From assembly GCF_008329645.1 (NCBI RefSeq), contig NZ_CP043474.1, positions 496,001-560,000 of the forward strand: a stretch of DNA of 64,000 nucleotides. The letters are read 5' to 3'. The number at the start of each line of letters is the position of its first letter. Within the stretch, counting starts at the first letter, position 1. The stretch is from Mycolicibacterium grossiae (lineage in GTDB: Bacteria; Actinomycetota; Actinomycetes; Mycobacteriales; Mycobacteriaceae). The translations under genes were made by a program, and so were the position numbers. This document shows positions 62,848-64,000 of the stretch, piece by piece. The notes below the pieces were generated by a model, which was not told where the DNA came from, searched no databases, and was given only the letters and a program-made list of their open reading frames with translations.

Positions 62848-64000
62848 CGCGGCACCCTCGGCACCTTCAGGCCCGCCGCGGCGATCATCTCCCGCATCAC
62901 CTCGTTGACGCCGCCACCGAAGGTGATGACGAGGTTGCGCTTGGTCTGACTGTCCAGCCACTCCAGCAGTTCGGCGGTCTCGGGCTCGGCCGGATTGCCG
63001 TACTTGCCGACGACCTCCTCGGCGAGACGGCCGACCTTCTGGATCCGCTCGGTGCCGAACACCTTGGTGGCGGCCGCATCCGCGACGTTGATCTCCTCGC
63101 CGCCCGCAGCGACCTGCCAGTTGAGCAGCTCGTTGATCCGCCAGATCGCCTTGATCTCGCCGAGCAGGCGCTTCACGTCGTCGTGGTCGAGCGGTGTGAC
63201 GCCGTCACCGCCGGGCTTGGACGCCCAGGCGTGCACGCGGTCGTACACGCTGGCCACCTTGCCTGCCGGGCCCAGCATGACGCGCTCGTGGTTGAGCTGC
63301 GTGGTGATCAGCCGCCATCCGCCGTTCTCCTCGCCCACCAGCATGTCGGCGGGGACGCGGACGTCGTTGAAGTAGGTGGCGTTGGTGTGGTGGGCGCCGT
63401 CGGACAGGATGATCGGCGTCCAGGAGTAGCCGGGGTCGGTGGTGTCGACGATGAGGATCGAGATGCCCTTGTGCTTGACGGCTTCCGGATCCGTCCGCAC
63501 GGCGAGCCACAGGTAATCGGCGTCGTGGCCGCCGGTGGTCCAGATCTTCTGGCCGTTGACTACGTAATACTCGCCGGCCTCATCGCTTCGCCGAACGGCG
63601 CTGGTGCGCAACGACGCGAGATCGGTACCGGCCTCCGGTTCGGAGTAGCCGATCGCGAAGTGGATCTCACCGGCGAGGATCCCCGGCAGGAACTTCTTCT
63701 TCTGCAGTTCCGTGCCGTAGACCTGCAGGGTGGGTCCGACGGTCTGCAACGTCACGGCGGGCAGCGGCACGTCGGCGCGCGCGGCCTCGTTGACGAAGAT
63801 CTGCTGCTCGATGGGACCGAAGCCCAGGCCGCCGAACTTCTTCGGCCAGCCGACGCCCAGCTTGCCGTCGGACCCCATCCGCTTGATGATCGCCCGGTAG
63901 GCCTTGCCGTGCCGGTCGACCTCCATCTCCTTCGCCTCCTCGGGCGAGATGAGGGTCGAGAAGTACTGCCGCAGTTCGGCTTGCAGTTGCCGCTGCTCCG
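62844..64000 (-). CDS. fadE29: Acyl-CoA dehydrogenase FadE29 (ChsE2), 5' end cut by window edge
   Basis: An acyl-CoA dehydrogenase reaching the right window edge; the start codon lies outside. Seen: LGVGWPKKFGGLGFGP, FAIGYSEPEAGTDLASLRTSA, ACAD middle domain, and FGGGVNEVMREMIAAAGLKVPR at the C-terminus. FadE28-FadE29 (ChsE1-ChsE2) dehydrogenate the last, three-carbon side-chain CoA ester before ChsH1-ChsH2. The frame remains open from the first internal ATG at 63926 to the edge (AELRQYFSTLISPEEAKE), confirming truncation. Overlaps chsH2 by 4 bases. Confidence 0.93.
   Translation of the reverse strand, partial: EQRQLQAELRQYFSTLISPEEAKEMEVDRHGKAYRAIIKRMGSDGKLGVGWPKKFGGLGFGPIEQQIFVNEAARADVPLPAVTLQTVGPTLQVYGTELQKKKFLPGILAGEIHFAIGYSEPEAGTDLASLRTSAVRRSDEAGEYYVVNGQKIWTTGGHDADYLWLAVRTDPEAVKHKGISILIVDTTDPGYSWTPIILSDGAHHTNATYFNDVRVPADMLVGEENGGWRLITTQLNHERVMLGPAGKVASVYDRVHAWASKPGGDGVTPLDHDDVKRLLGEIKAIWRINELLNWQVAAGGEEINVADAAATKVFGTERIQKVGRLAEEVVGKYGNPAEPETAELLEWLDSQTKRNLVITFGGGVNEVMREMIAAAGLKVPRVPR

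Overview
The window is high-GC actinobacterial DNA with dense, often overlapping genes and many GTG starts. Gene order and protein families point to a rapid-growing mycobacterium (Mycolicibacterium, M. smegmatis-like). The backbone is the KstR-controlled cholesterol/sterol catabolism locus, in the same order as M. tuberculosis Rv3504 (fadE26) to Rv3543c (fadE29). Both edges cut an acyl-CoA dehydrogenase gene. No rRNA, tRNA, CRISPR array, insertion sequence or phage gene was seen.

Sterol part 1 (1-24733) holds side-chain activation and beta-oxidation (fadE26, fadE27, fadD17, fadD19, echA19), CYP142, a tandem DUF35 protein with the aldolase-type thiolases ltp4 and ltp3, the 9-alpha-hydroxylase oxygenase kshA, a sulfotransferase/SDR/DUF1214 operon and an IclR-type regulator. 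Inside it (13735-18200) lies a four-gene operon of a sodium:solute symporter, a small membrane protein and two NtaA/DszA-type flavin monooxygenases, with no visible KstR box. Five KstR-type palindromes sit in this part and a sixth lies between hsaE and kstD.

Interval 24726-31072 holds a RecQ-like helicase with a phosphoribosyltransferase-like tail, a permease pair (YraQ type plus TIGR03943 type), a repeat-containing secreted protein and a hemolysin III-like membrane protein. Sterol part 2 (31126-36549) is hsaE-hsaG-hsaF, diverging from kstD and a MaoC hydratase.

Interval 36580-55641 is a large cell-surface polysaccharide locus: two DegT/DnrJ aminotransferases, an epimerase, a Gfo/Idh dehydrogenase and a hexapeptide acyltransferase (amino-sugar synthesis); five glycosyltransferases, a methyltransferase and an RfbD-like reductase; Wzx-like flippase, Wzy-like polymerase and Wzz-like chain-length protein; a beta-helix exoprotein and a polysaccharide deacetylase. 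It looks like a complete Wzx/Wzy-type pathway except for the initiating sugar-phosphate transferase.

Interval 56279-60240 holds a secreted MPT63-like protein with a repeat tail, a single-pass membrane protein with a His-Pro repeat, and a two-gene pair resembling type VII (ESX) substrates: one WxG protein and one YxxxD protein. Sterol part 3 (60327-64000) is the chsE2/chsH2/chsH1/ltp2 operon that removes the last propionyl unit of the side chain.
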